This document shows, piece after piece, positions 21,810 to 31,995 of a DNA stretch of 64,000 nt. The notes under the pieces are model-generated. The model made no database searches. It saw only the letters and a program-made list of their open reading frames with translations, and had not been told where the DNA came from. The number at the start of each line of letters is the position of its first letter. The stretch's first letter is position 1. Origin of the DNA: Cyathus striatus (Eukaryota; Basidiomycota; Agaricomycetes; Agaricales; Nidulariaceae); assembly GCA_025738555.1 (NCBI GenBank), contig JAOVFP010000012.1:3782001-3846000 (forward strand). The letters run 5' to 3'. A program made the translations under genes and the position numbers.

Positions 21810-22914
21810 CACTAGTGGCTGTCATTCTGATTGATCAGAACTGAGGAGCCTCAACAGCTTGAAATCAATCAAACAAGCTCAATGATTTATTTGTACTAAA
21901 TTCAATGAGAAATCATGAGAACTCAATGTAAATTCATACTAAAATCAATGCAGTATCAATCACTGAGATCAATGAGAAATCATGAGTCCTGTTCATGTGT
22001 GAATCAATGAATAACTCGAAATTAATAGGTACCCAACTACGGGATATACTAAACACTTGGGTTGTTAACTACATGATTATACATACTACTATATCTACTA
22101 AGCCATAAGTCCTTTTCTAACAACTCTGCTTTACTCTATATTACACATACCTGGAGAGCGAAATCACTGTAGAACTCAATCAATTGTACTTAGTTAAAAT
22201 TGTATTTCATGGCTGAAATCAATGCAGAAATCAATGACTTTGTACTTAGTTAAAATTGTATTAAAATGTGGAATTCAATGCAGAAATCAATGACTTGTAC
22301 TTAGTTAAATTTGTATTTCATGGCTGGTAATACAAAGTCAAATAGGAATTTAATTACAATTTTAACTAAGTACAAGTGATTGAATTCTACATTGATTTCC
22401 GCATTTTAATACAATTTTAACTAAGTACAAGTCATTGATTTCTGCATTGAATTCCGCATTTTAATACAATTTTAACTAAGTACAAGTCATTGATTTCTGC
22501 ATTGAATTCTACATTTCAATACAATTTTAACTAAGTACAATTGATTGAGTTCTACAGTGATTTCGCTCTCCAGGTATGTGTAATATAGAGTAAAGCAGAG
22601 TTGTTAGAAAAGGACTGATGGCTCAGTAGATATAGTAGTATGTATAATCATGTAGTTAACAACCCAAGTGTTTAGTATATCCCGTAGTTGGGTACCTATT
22701 AATTTCGAGTTATTCATTGATTCACACATGAACAGGACTCATGATTTCTCATTGATCTCAGTGATTGATACTGCATTGATTTTAGTATGAATTTACATTG
22801 AGTTCTCATGATTTCTCATTGAATTTAGTACAAATAAATCATTGAGCTTGTTTGATTGATTTCAAGCTGTCGAGGCTCCTCGGTTCTGATCAATCAGAAT
22901 GACAGCCACTAGTG
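21810..22914. mobile_element. 1.1-kb palindromic fold-back element
   Basis: Two arms of about 500 bp are near-perfect reverse complements, centred near 22362. Both ends read CACTAGTGGCTGTCATTCTG inward. Near the centre, units containing GTACTTAGTTAAAATTGTAT and GAAATCAATGCAGAAATCAA recur every 50-60 bp. It sits in the RNase H end of element A, directly after LHIPG. The palindromic 8-mer CACTAGTG at both tips could be TIR or target-site duplication. No coding capacity. Confidence 0.75.
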
Positions 22915-25900
22915 CCTGGGATGTGAAGTACACATAGCTCATAATTTTCTTTCAGTAACACATCAACTGCAATCTTCAACAACGAGTTAAGAAGTTTGCT
23001 AGGAGCTCGAAGAGAATTGAACAGAGATACAGTATTGGTGCTATCTGAAAAAATGATGACTGAGTGGGTAGACAGGACTCGATCCTTCAAAAGGAAAAGA
23101 GCAGAAACAACAGCCATGACTTCGAAAGGGTAGATATCGGCCCTGGTAAAAGATGTAGGGAATCAATAGAAATATCTGACATGAAGGGATTGATCCCAGA
23201 CCCCAATGCCTTGAAGGCACACATCAACATATAATGTTGTATGCACATATTCTGGTGTCCACCAGATATCCTCAAGGATTAGTAATTCACATTCTTGTGT
23301 AAGATGATGTAGGAGCCATGTGAGATCTGCTCGGATCTCATTATTGATGTAAATCCTTGAGTTAGGAGATACAATACCGGCCATTTTTCTGTAAATAGAT
23401 GAAAGAGAGGGCCAAAGGAGTGGAAACACATTCAATGCCCAATTAATCCATCCAGCTAACTGTTGAAAATCACGGAGAGGATGTTTAAAATAGTGTGGAG
23501 AAATGAACCACTCAATATGTTGCATCAACTCTTGTTTCTTCATGATTGGCACAGAAATGGATGGTTGATTTACATCAACCAAAAAACCAATTATAGTGAG
23601 TGTAGGACCATGCAGCTGTTTGTGAGATTCATGTGGTATCCCGAGTTCATCCCACAAGCTGAGGAGTCAGGTTTGACAAGATGGAAGCATACACTCATAT
23701 GGAGCATACCATTCCATGTTTGAGGCCAAGTCCATGCCAAAGACATCATCGGAGTAGACACAAAGATCTGGAATAGCCTTCACAAAGGTTCCAATCTAAT
23801 CAATGAGAGACATGAATGAGATCCATAATGGCACTGATTCCCTTCCCCCAAACACATTGTTATGATCAACATGAAGTTGACCATTGGGCATGGTGACAAC
23901 CTGCATACACTGCCATAAAGGATGCATAGGAAGGAGTCAATACACACTTTTTACATCTGATTTAAAGACAACAAGATTTACGAGTCGACCATGTTTGCAA
24001 CCAAAGCATAAAATGGCATCACCGAGTTGTCAAAGAGAATCCAAAGGACAGCGTCCTTCAACAGCTTCACATGAAATAAGGCTATTGAGAGCATTTTCGC
24101 CTGCACTCTGATTTGTAATCAACTGGTAAGAGGCTTCTCCTTTTGGTACAGCATGAATTGGCATTGAGATCATGCCTTGTAGAAGGCATAGTCTGATAGT
24201 CTCGGCTACCCATCCGTTTGCGGTGATTTGTCCTAAAAAGGACTTCCCACCGCAACCGTCTGGGAAATCTCCAAGACTCCAACGACTTTAGGAGGGGTGT
24301 GCATTCCGCAATTATCAGGAATTCGGAGGGCCTTTTGCACGACTAAGGCCTGGAAATATGCACATGGTACACCTGTTTTGGTGTATATTCCTGCTTTGTA
24401 ATCACAGTTGTGCCATTGAAACGTGTCACATCCTCCACATACCATCCACTGAATTCATCTGTATTCTCATAGTTCTGTTACTTTGTATCTTTCTTTTTTG
24501 ATAAATATCTTTAATCAATGCTATGTTACTATAATATCATTTCATGCCCTCAAATTCATAGCCAGTTATGTATACTCCTTACTTATATGCACTTATTACT
24601 TCAGAGAATTTGAACTTTGAAGTTTGAATACATTGAAATAATCCTGAATAAATATTGTTTTTCATCTTCTGTAGGTCTCCCAGGTCTCACACTTTTTTAG
24701 ATGTTCATGAGAAGAGTCTCCCCTACAGAGATTATGTTGAGTTTTCAGGGTCCGTGCTCAGTGTGCTTAGTATCATTCAACAAGTAAATTGTGAAAAGTG
24801 TGAGTCAAGATCATAGCTAATTAACAAACTATGGGAATATGGGAAAATTCAGCAGATTTATAGTGGATGATGGGTGGAGGATGCTCGAAGGATGCGACAT
24901 TTTGACCAAGTTTCAATAGCACAACTATGATTACAACTTGGCAGGATACACACCAAATGAGTGGATCACGTGCATATTTCCGGGCCTTAGTCGTGCAAAA
25001 AGGTCTTCCGAATTCCCAATAATCACGGAATGCACACCCCTCCTAAAGTCATTGGAGATATCCCAGACGGTTGTAGTGGGAAGTCCTTTTTAGAACGAAT
25101 TGCCGCAAACAGATGGGTAGCCAAGACTAAGAAACACTCTAATTGGATCTCTTTGTCACGTTGCTCAAAAAGGAAAGCTTCTTCGGCTGATGTTTGAGAT
25201 GGGTGTTTACCAGACGCATTCCATGAAGCTGGATATCCAGGACGTGACTTGGCTTCAGGCCAAAAACCAATCCGGAGACCTTCACAAATTGAATTCACAA
25301 AGGTATGATTTGGATGATCTAATAAATAGCATTCAAAAAGATCAATTTTGATAGGTGTAATAATTTTAAAGAGATAACTATATTTTTTTATAACTGAATG
25401 TATGATGGGATGTCGAGAAAATTCTCTAGGTAGTTTTGAAAAGGGTCGAGCTTTGTATGTATAAGATAGAACAGGAGTTAACGAGAAAGAAGAAGAGAAC
25501 TCCCAAAAATTCCTAAGACAAGATGGATGAAGACCAAAACTGTTAGAGTGAAAAACTTGGTCAATTTTACTCTGGCTGTTCTCCGGATCTGCAAGATGCC
25601 ATTCCATGTCCTGGCCAATTGTAGCAGAAACATTTATGGATATATTGGCATCTGTCTCCCTTGTATCAGCATCCAATGGAGGAGTTGAACTTCCTGCAGA
25701 CTTCCCCTGACTTCTCACATCCTGTGTTGGTCTTCTGAGATGATTGTGTTTTGTATTCCGACAAGCTGTAGTATTTCCCATCTGGGTTGAGATAGGTGAT
25801 TTCGATGTCTTTGAAACGGTTGAAATCTCAGAGTCGAGCATCTCCCCATGGGGTGATGTTGGTTCTAACGCCCTGATCAAAGGCAATGACTCGGTGAGCG

Positions 25901-26970
25901 TTTTTGTTATTGGCAAAGAGTTTAGAGATAAAACCCCCATAGATGCTGAGTTCTTCTTCCCGGTGGGGGAAGACTTCACCCACCGCTCGCGCAGTGTGAA
26001 ACCATGCATTATGCCATTCTCCATCTGTTGAGATCGTCTTTTGACTGTCAGATCTGCTAGATGTTGTTGGTTCGAGATCCCCAATTTGGGATGGGACGCT
26101 AATAGCAGCTTTGATGACTCCGAGGTTGACTGCATGTGCTCAGATAGTGTTGTCCCACTCAGATTCTGGGAAGTTGGGAACCAATGACCCTTCCATCACC
26201 CATGGTCAAACTGTGGTGAGGTCGTTTGAGTAATAGTTGATGAGCTTTTGTGTTTTGAGAATGTCGGGGTGAATTTTCTGTTCCCTTTCTTGACATCGAC
26301 GGAACCATGGCATATCGGCGAGATAGATTTGTTTCTTTTTGTTGGATGGTCAGTCATGTTCTTCACCTCCGTCATCCTGCGAACCTTCATCTCCTTCTGA
26401 GGTTCCAGAGAACAGTCGCTTAAGCAACGTCTGTCTCTCTGGTGACTGAGTTCCATCGTTGTGGAGGGCATCTGATCTATCAAGTCCAACATGCTCAGAG
26501 AAAGACTCACAGGAACTGTGTTCTCCAAAGTCCTCAAGATAGGCCATAAAGGTTTTGTCGGATAAGGAGCCATCTCCGGGACTGAAGTCGGGTAGTTCCT
26601 TCCCCATGCTGGCGATAGCATACTCCTTTGTGATGTCCCCTTTCTTAAGACACTTGAAGATTCATTCAAGTCTCTCTCCAAGACCATGTTTGAAAAAATC
26701 CCCTCCATAGTCATGTTTGAGTTCCCCTCTTTGAGTCCTAGACGATCCTCCAACAACATGTTCAACCTGTTGTGAATGTCCAGGTTGATCCAAACGTCCT
26801 TCTTCTCCACCCTCTCTGGACGTTCCTTCATTAACTGATCCTCGTGTGATGTCCTCTCCATGTTGTCCAAGTATCGCGGTGAAGAACTTTGGAATGTTTT
26901 GCTCTGATGACCGATCTGATTCTCCTGGGTGATGAGACACGGTACCAGATGGTCCTCAGCACTCATCATC
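22915..26970 (-). pseudogene. gag and RT/RNase H reading frames of element A, broken
   Basis: The gag frame is readable in pieces (ASMGKELPDFSPGDGS; DGEWHNAWFHTARAVGEVFP; a CRKFNSS..HKCFCYNWPGHG zinc finger interrupted by TGA). The pol frame is open from 26135 to 25023 and again at 23657-23163 (LGIPHESHKQLHGPTLTIIG, LAGWINWALNVFPLL). Stops, shifts and two insertions inactivate it. Over about 25560-26135 both gag and pol frames are open, as in element B. Confidence 0.7.
24206..25125. mobile_element. element with about 210-bp terminal inverted repeats in RT of element A
   Basis: The left end (24206-24430) and right end (about 24890-25125) are reverse complements over about 210 bp, starting AGTCTCGGCTACCCATCCGT and AGTCTTGGCTACCCATCTGT. 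It splits pol between RDKEIQLECF and the GMISMPIHAVPKGE block. Long TIRs suggest a Mutator-like or fold-back element; no target-site duplication was found. The arms hold a short protein-like stretch (AYFQALVVQKALRIPD), better kept in the left arm. The central part is AT-rich. Confidence 0.65.
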
Positions 26971-27416
26971 TGAAGATAGAGGACCTACACGAGATCATGA
27001 TCCTCCACCTTCAGCCCGATGAATTTTCATTGTGTCACCAATTGCTCGTCCTTTCCCTTTGTCATGTGGCTTGGAAGAGATTTCAGTAACTATAGGATAA
27101 TCTGACTCAGATAATGCCTTGTCGAAGTGGATGTGTCGTCAATCTCCAACAGGCCGTTCGTGAGTCATGAAGTCATCTAAAAATATTGAGGGATGAAGAG
27201 GTAATGCAAGCGAACGCTCATAAACTGTCAAGATACCTGTTTGGTGCAGGAGGACGAGGGATCAGTGATAAGAATGAACATAAAAAACAGCAACATCAAA
27301 CCTGGTGCAGGAGGACGAGGGATGTGGTATAATCATGCCCTGCAATCCTCTATGAACCAAAGGGGTGGTGTTATAGTTCGTGCGTAACTATAGCCCTGGT
27401 GTATTCCTATGAATAC
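26971..27416. other. spacer 5' of element A
   Basis: Non-coding. The 20-mer GGTGCAGGAGGACGAGGGAT occurs twice (near 27242 and 27303), about 61 bp apart, and may belong to the leader or terminal repeat of element A. Confidence 0.4.
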
Positions 27417-28589
27417 CAGTGTTGATCTTAAGGCATAAGGGTTATTAATGTTTAAGCCTTAATTCCATCTTAAGGCTAAGCCTTAGCTTCAAATTTGAAT
27501 GATTTTACCACTTAATTAAGTCTTAGCTATGTCGATCATCACAGTAATACATTTGTGACAAATATAGTAAGTGGAATTTCAATGACCATCAACTACACAA
27601 TATCCAAGAATAATCCTTCTGAGGCTCTAGGCGCTGTTACAGGTAACCCGTGGGTGTCTGGAGCTTGACCTGTACCCATTCCCATGAGTATCACAACTCG
27701 CAGGTTTTACTAATACTTGCATATTTCAGAATTTGAATAATGTATAATGAATTAATTCATATCACTTGAAGTAGATGTACGATAATCTTTTGTAATAGCT
27801 CATTTTGTATGTAGCCAGAACTAGTATTTGTGCACTAGCATGTGCAATGTTTAAGTGAGAGCAGCTGCTTTTATTGTGCTATTTCCTGAATATAGGAGAT
27901 ATGAAATGCTTATTTCGTAGTGCTTGAATCAGATGTGCGAATGTCCTGTATAATAGCTCATTTTGTACGTATACTACATGGGTATTTGTACGTAAATATT
28001 GAAGAGAGTCGAGTAAACACTACTGTTTATACTGTACTATCTCCAGAATATAAGAGATACAGAATGCCTATTTCGTAGCACTTGAACCAGATGTGTCAAT
28101 ATTATGTATAGTAGCTCATTTTGTACATTGGTAGCATGGGTATAAGTACACGAAACAATGAAGGAGTCGAGCAAAAACTGCTGGTTGTATCATACTATCT
28201 TCATAATCTAGGAAATTCTACAAAACACAAAAGAATATTAAATAAACATGTATCATGTACAATACACAGTGATATGGAGCAGGGAATATAGTGCATGTAG
28301 GCAGTATATCACAATGCAATATGCCTGTAGAAATACAAAAGGAGTGAGTGTGATATAGAGAAGGAATCCTAATTTCTGTGTACTGGGGAAGAGGCAGACA
28401 TTATTATTTATAGAACCTAAATGACTCGGAGACAGCCATAAAATATGAAGGTGACAACTTTGAGGGATGATGTCATCTTGACATAGGGCTTAATAATACT
28501 TAATATAAAGGCTTAATTAAGCCCTCTTTTTAAGTCTTACGCCTTAACAATAATAATTGGGCTTATTAATGCCTTAAGAAACAACACTG
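27417..28589. mobile_element. non-autonomous hAT-type transposon (1173 bp)
   Basis: Ends CAGTGTTGATCTTAAGGCAT and, inverted, CAGTGTTGTTTCTTAAGGCA. They are flanked by an exact 8-bp duplication ATGAATAC (27409-27416 and 28590-28597). The tip fits the hAT CAGNG pattern and the duplication fits nTnnnnAn. Subterminal TTAAGGC/GCCTTAA motifs are repeated at both ends. No transposase; the interior consists largely of three satellite units. Confidence 0.88.
27770..28230. repeat. three tandem units of about 158 bp inside the hAT element
   Basis: TAGCTCATTTTGTA recurs at about 27796, 27954 and 28111, each followed by matching blocks (GGAGATATGAAATGC / AGAGATACAGAATGC and TTTCGTAGTGCTTGAA / TTTCGTAGCACTTGAA). 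It is an internal satellite of the hAT-type element. Confidence 0.75.
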
Positions 28590-29861
28590 ATGAATACAAG
28601 TTAGTTGTAATATGTAGAGTTTCTACATTACCTTTTGAATATAACTTGAAGTTTGGGATTTGTGCAGGCAGCGATACTGTTGAAGGAGCTAGCCTAAAGT
28701 GCGATAAGATTCTCTTAGCGAAGCGACTCAATTCTTGAGGTTCAAGTTTCCAACTTGCACAAGGCCAATAGATAAACGAGAGTAGTTTCCATGTGGGCTG
28801 TGAAGTTTCTTATGTAATCTTCACGGGCAGCTGACGCCAGCGTCTGAAAACTGGGGGTGTGTTCGACCCGGTATTATTTGTGCGTAGACATCATTTCAAT
28901 TGCTAGGATTGTCTGGACGTCCCATTATGCAAATCAGGGAGGAAATAGGGTCAGCATCTCCACTTTCCCTTTTCCTCCCATGCTGGTAGATACTGGCAAA
29001 AGAATCTGCTCATTACTGACCTTGTTCCTCCTTTTGCTCCAAAGTTGTCTCACAGATCGTTTAGCTCGTTTATCTCACCTGTCGAATTTTTGCATTACAT
29101 CTTGCATTAAGAACTTTGGACATGTCTGATGGCGACAAACTCGAAGGAGAACAACGGCCACAAGCTGGTCCGTCAGGAACAGGATCTACTTTCGACGAAG
29201 AGCTATCTGTTACAGAACTCCAGCCAAAACTCATGTCCTCTGGTAGCAAGACTCGAAAGTCCAAGGATTCGGTCAGACGAGCTCCACAGTCAGGGTCGCG
29301 AGCACCGCAAGGCACCACGACCTTTACTGCTGGAGAGGATAGGGGAGGAGCGCCTACCGGCGCCATCCCTCATCACTCGCCTACAGCCGGATCCAATGTC
29401 TCTGAGTCTGGTGGACAAGTGCTCTCAGGTGCCATCCCCACTGCTATCGGAACACCGTTTATCGGCAGTTCCTCTGCAGGAACATCTACTTTTGGGAAAG
29501 ACTACGCAAACTCATCTAGCTCTTTTGCCTTTACTCCAGCGCCTGGCACCTCAGCCTTCCCACCAGTCTCCTCGTTCACCACCACTTCCCCAACTTTTCA
29601 CCGAGACAAAGATTGGGCTCCTGCTTCTTCAGCGGCTCAAACTCAGCCTTCAAGAGTGTCTCGACATCCGATCCAGTCACTCCACCCCCCAGGCTCTGGC
29701 TACTTATTCGAATCTGACCTATCCGACAAACTCGACGACCTTGTCGAACGGGTCCACAACAGAAAGCTCTCAAAACCCTACGCTTTGGCAGCGCTTGGAA
29801 AACTCCTCCCTGATTTTGAACCAGGAGATGACTCCCCTGCCGATCGAGCTTTTGCAGCCTA

Positions 29862-31973
29862 GCATCAGGAAAAACCCCATCAGCTAAATTAGTAATATTA
29901 GTAAATCTAAGGTGTACCCATGTCCAAATGTTACTAATTTGAGGTAATTCAACTTAATTGTACTTATATTGCCTATTGTGAGGCATGATAAGTATTCATA
30001 AGTTTGGTACAATAGCAAAGCATACTTATTTGTGCTTATATTTCCTATTGTGAGTCATGATAAGGGTTCATAAGTTTGGTACAATGGCAAAGAAAATTTA
30101 CTTGTACTTATATCACCTACTGTAAGAATGATAAGTTTTATAAGAATTAACTATCATGAAATTACATTCAATTTTAGTATAATATACCAGCTATTCCTAT
30201 AGCAAAATTAATTTTATGACAATTCCATTTCACAAAGAATTTCATCTCAGGCACTGTGCATCTAGTTTAATTCCATAATGAAATTATGTGTGTGCTACAG
30301 TGCTGATCAAAAGTATTGTACACACAAAATCCAAACAAATAAGATTGCGAAAGACATAACTCCTCTCTAAGTTGATCAAATCTCTTCATGTAAAATGTAG
30401 ATATGTAATATACGGCCTGCTCTACTATAATATGATTTTTGCAAATTTTTATATGCACAGAATAATGCTACAAGAAGTGACGAAAAAGGGTGAGGTTTTG
30501 ACTGTATTGCGAGCTTTACCACATTATCCAGGATCGACGAAATTACGTTTATTTTAGGTATGTTATACTACTGCTTAAGATCTTCAAAACGCGTCATTAA
30601 ACATAAAATTATGAGCTGTGGGTCATTTGTAATTGTCGAGGCGTTCTGGCGACTTTCGCTAAAAATAGCCAAATGATGCGAAAAATAGCAAAAGTCGCCG
30701 GAACGCCTCGACAATAACAAATGACCCACAACTCATAATTTTATGTTTAATGACGCGTTTTGAAGCTCTTAAGCAGTAGTATAACATACCTAAAATACAC
30801 ATAATTTCGTCGATCCTGGATGGCACTGTATATATATTCCATTCAATGGCTAAAGGCAATAGATTAAGTACATGTACAATACTTTCTAGTAATTAAACTG
30901 TAGTTAAGAACCAATATCATGGTGGGGGAGCACACAACATAGCCTACATCATTGTTAATTGGGGGGAGAAATAAGTTACATACAAGTTAGATGTACTGTA
31001 TGAAGGTTTAAACATTAAGTTCGAACGGCAAGCTATAAAGTGAAGTGGTCATGGCAAGCGAGAAAGTCGGCATGTGATCACTTCACTTTACTTAGCCTTG
31101 ATTGGAGCACATGCTTGTTGAACTCGAGTCTTGACACGTCAATGGTTGTCATGCTTCTTTCAATTCCCCCACCTTTTCTAAGTTCCTTCCTTCCCCTCCC
31201 TCCTTCCCCTGCCCATCATTTGTACCCGTTTGTCTAGTAAAATGCTGGGTTTCTACTTCAAGATCCGACTTCAATATCCACACTCAAGTCCGCTTCAATA
31301 ACTTCCACCAGTCTCACTGCTTTCCAACTTATGGGCTCGTCCTCCACTTGAACTTGTATTGTGCGTTTGGCCATTACTTGTATTTATGGTCTCTATTTCC
31401 AGGTATGTATTTGAGTTGTCTTCTTATGTGTGTGCTCATCATGTACAGGAGCACTCTAGTTGCTGTCATTGTGTAACTGGTGCTGGTGGATGATGGAAAG
31501 GGGGAGGATATGGGAGGATATGTGTAGCTGGATGTTGTGGGGTGCATATGTTGTCATTGAGTGAGTGCTGCTTGCTGCTGGATAATGGAAAGGGGGATAT
31601 GTGTAGCTGGATGTTGTGGAGTGCATATGCTGTATCTTTAGGGAACTGTTTTAATTAGATATATTATGTATATATTAATGTAACCACTTTCATTCTAATA
31701 CAATAACAATATATAATTAACTGAAACCTATTGTATACTGCACTGAGTGAAAAGTAATGTGTGCTTATAAGCTTCCAGGTTTTGTTTATGTGAGCATATT
31801 ACCCCTTAAATGAACTTATCAGTCCTTATCTGAACTAAAAAAGAACGGAACAAGGTTGGGACCTTACTATTATCACTAATAGTACTTATTTCCCTTTTTC
31901 GACCTTTTTTCTGCTCTTTTTCACTTAAGTTCCCTGAAATTGGCTTTTTTAGTGAACAGGATTTTTCCTGATG
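29862..31973. mobile_element. TA-flanked insertion in gag of element B (2112 bp)
   Basis: Ends GCATCAGGAAAAACC and, inverted, CATCAGGAAAAATCC; TA lies on each side (29860-29861 and 31974-31975). Excision leaving one TA rejoins gag as DRAFAAYLAEITN, matching the continuous SDKTFMAYLEDFGE of element A. That defines the borders to within a base. The interior is AT-rich, carries no transposase and holds a further element (30298-30828). A direct duplication of about 80 bp lies near 31480-31630 (AGGATATGTGTAGCTGGATG type). Confidence 0.75.
30298..30828. mobile_element. Tc1-like MITE with large hairpin
   Basis: Bounded by TA (30296-30297 and 30829-30830), with CAGTGCTGATCAAAAG at the left and CAGTGCCATCC inverted at the right. 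The left tip resembles Tc1-type ends. Inside, 30527-30822 is a nearly perfect palindrome with arms of about 145 bp around a short loop near 30674 (TAAAAATAGCC..GCGAAAAATAGC). No coding content. Confidence 0.65.
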
Positions 31974-31995
31974 TACCTGGCCGAAATCACCAATC

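Larger units (their letters stand above)
21715..26970 (-). mobile_element. DIRS/Ngaro-like retroelement A, 3'-truncated
   Basis: On the minus strand: a gag region (26970 to about 25560), then RT and RNase H (about 25560-21770). The RT active site YSDDVFG lies near 23745 and the RNase H segment VIIFSDSTNTVSLFNSLR near 23000. It parallels element B at 28850-35880 along its whole length at protein level, but the two are diverged, so they are different families of one clade. The tyrosine recombinase that follows RNase H in B is missing: homology stops near 21715. It is interrupted at 24206-25125 and 21810-22914. The right boundary is approximate. Confidence 0.78.

Noticed and set aside
29129..29887. 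Second open frame (252 aa) overlapping gag of element B
   Set aside because: The gag frame from 29116 aligns with element A; the overlapping frame has no counterpart there, unlike the later gag/pol overlap.
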